A program made the position numbers and the translations under genes. Below are positions 63,557 through 64,000 of a stretch of DNA of 64,000 nt, in pieces. The stretch spans positions 1-64,000 of the forward strand of contig CANJZE010000009.1 of NCBI GenBank assembly GCA_947479455.1, written 5' to 3'. This DNA comes from Bacteroidota bacterium (lineage in GTDB: Bacteria; Bacteroidota; Bacteroidia; Chitinophagales; LD1). The notes below the pieces were generated by a model. The model was given only the letters and a program-made list of their open reading frames with translations, made no database searches and was not told where the DNA came from. The stretch's first letter is position 1; each line of letters starts with the position of its first letter.

Positions 63557-63574
63557 GAATCCCTTCCCGGGCAC
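63557..63574. repeat. Right 18-bp direct repeat (tRNA 3' end copy)
   Basis: GAATCCCTTCCCGGGCAC, identical to the 3' end of tRNA-Leu but with no tRNA around it. Followed by TTTTC. The attR-like boundary of the candidate element. Confidence 0.85.
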
Positions 63575-63579
63575 TTTTC

Positions 63580-63615
63580 AATTAGCTAATTAGCCAATGT
63601 GCTGATTAGCTAATT
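63580..63615. repeat. Inverted repeat AATTAGCTAAT
   Basis: Perfect 11-bp arms at 63580-63590 and 63605-63615 with a 14-nt loop, followed by T residues; terminator-like. Immediately after the right direct repeat, this may be the original 3' flank of the tRNA gene. Confidence 0.6.
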
Positions 63616-63639
63616 TTGTTTTGAGCGAAAAGACATCGT

Positions 63640-63702
63640 TGTCACCCTGAGCTTGTCGAAGGGTTGTTATTCGAAAGATGCTTCGACAAGCTCAGCATGA
63701 CA
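63640..63702. repeat. Dispersed palindromic repeat, copy 3
   Basis: Outer TGTCA/TGACA ends, cores CTGAGCTTGTCGAAG and CTTCGACAAGCTCAG intact in both arms, two mismatches over 22-nt arms, spacer about 20 nt. The best-preserved long copy in the window. Confidence 0.85.
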
Positions 63703-63724
63703 TTTTATTTTCAACGGCTAAAAA

Positions 63725-63758
63725 CAAAAGAGGAAAACATTTCTGTTGTCCTCTTTTG
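63725..63758 (-). terminator. Intrinsic terminator for the right-edge gene
   Basis: CAAAAGAGGA (63725-63734) pairs with TCCTCTTTTG (63749-63758), extended inward with one mismatch. On the minus strand the stem ends in TTTTGTTTTT. It is about 54 nt past the stop of the gene at 63812. Confidence 0.75.
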
Positions 63759-63811
63759 TAATTGCTACGACCTGCCGCTATTTATTGCTGCTATTTTTTT
63801 ACGACTACTTA

Positions 63812-64000
63812 CTACGCCACTCTTCGGTGTCCAATCCAAACAAAACGTTTATTTACATACTCAGGATTAGTGAACGAAGCGTTACCCGCTGGGTTACCAC
63901 CCGTAACGTGAAAATCACTAAAGCCCGCGTGTTGGTTTACCCAAATCATTCCTATAAGATTTAGTGACACAGGAGCAAAAACACTTTCCAGTTCTTCAGT
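63812..64000 (-). CDS. C-terminal part of an unrecognised protein, cut by the window edge
   Basis: 63 sense codons less the TAG stop at 63812-63814, reading in from the right edge: TEELESVFAPVSLNLIGM, IWVNQHAGFSDF, HVTGGNPAGNASFTNP, EYVNKRFVWIGHRRVA. The composition looks like real protein, and a terminator follows. Gly/Asn/Phe-rich, possibly from a beta-structured or enzyme domain. No family recognised. Plus-strand frames over this region are shadows. Confidence 0.55.
   Translation of the reverse strand, partial: TEELESVFAPVSLNLIGMIWVNQHAGFSDFHVTGGNPAGNASFTNPEYVNKRFVWIGHRRVA

Larger units (their letters stand above)
63211..63574. mobile_element. Candidate minimal tRNA-targeted element carrying a GIY-YIG nuclease
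   Basis: Exact 18-bp direct repeats GAATCCCTTCCCGGGCAC at 63211-63228 (the tRNA 3' end plus one base) and 63557-63574 delimit 346 bp per repeat unit. Inside are a terminator hairpin, a GIY-YIG nuclease gene, and an imperfect hairpin at 63522-63554. No integrase is present. The structure matches insertion at a tRNA 3' end with target duplication, most simply through the nuclease acting as a homing endonuclease. Confidence 0.6.

Noticed and set aside
63664-63964. Two plus-strand frames of about 70 codons at the right edge
   Set aside because: They cross the palindromic repeat and terminator and are antisense to a more protein-like minus-strand frame.

Overview
The window comes from a member of the Bacteroidota. 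Supporting signs are a TonB-dependent receptor with an N-terminal carboxypeptidase-regulatory domain, three large secreted proteins with C-terminal type IX secretion (T9SS) sorting domains, a PorG/DUF6089-uppS-bamA block, a GH92 mannosidase, a DUF5686 outer-membrane protein, and promoters of the TTTG-N19-TAnnTTTG type (clearest before rpoB). The DNA is AT-rich with weak Shine-Dalgarno signals. I cannot place it below phylum level. Several single-base frameshifts and two genes without an ATG start suggest either real decay or assembly error.

Layout. 1-3758: rpoB, minus strand, nearly complete, lacking only about its last 20 codons at the left edge, with its own promoter and no ribosomal-protein gene upstream. 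4055-11461: TonB receptor, fatty-acid-hydroxylase-family protein, secreted beta-propeller T9SS cargo, and a helical-repeat protein. 11464-28133: a long minus-strand housekeeping block: GH92 mannosidase, CNNM/CorC protein, bamA, uppS, PorG-like protein, GT39 membrane glycosyltransferase, nadK, DUF5686 protein, CBS protein, alpha/beta hydrolase, glutamine amidotransferase (pabA/trpG), CvpA, YqeY. 28304-31163: MBL-fold hydrolase, a decayed toxin-antitoxin-like patch (antitoxin tail, DUF2442, frameshifted DUF4160), and kynurenine 3-monooxygenase. 31196-38699: subtilase and second beta-propeller cargo, a small secreted protein, and recJ.

38754-60383 is the accessory part: methyltransferase, UbiA-type prenyltransferase, asparagine-synthase-type amidotransferase, two nucleotide-sugar glycosyltransferases, a GT-C-like membrane protein, a 2OG-Fe(II) oxygenase, five radical-SAM-type genes and a family of membrane-anchored SGNH hydrolases (three intact, one frameshifted, one 3' fragment). 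Four of the radical SAM proteins share an unusual order: a cysteine-rich auxiliary-cluster region before, not after, the CxxxCxxC core. Genes overlap by 1-13 nt in three blocks of alternating strand. No precursor peptide was recognised. I read it as a locus that builds and decorates a lipid-linked surface glycan or small metabolite; the product is unknown.

60600-64000: two small envelope proteins, a 3-hydroxyacyl-CoA dehydrogenase, and tRNA-Leu(CAG). The tRNA 3' end is duplicated as an exact 18-bp repeat 346 bp downstream, enclosing a terminator hairpin and a GIY-YIG nuclease gene: a candidate minimal tRNA-targeted mobile element. The right edge holds the 3' end of an unrecognised minus-strand gene. 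A palindromic repeat with core CTGAGCTTGTCGAAG occurs three times in full (7267, 61133, 63640) and once degenerate (24829).
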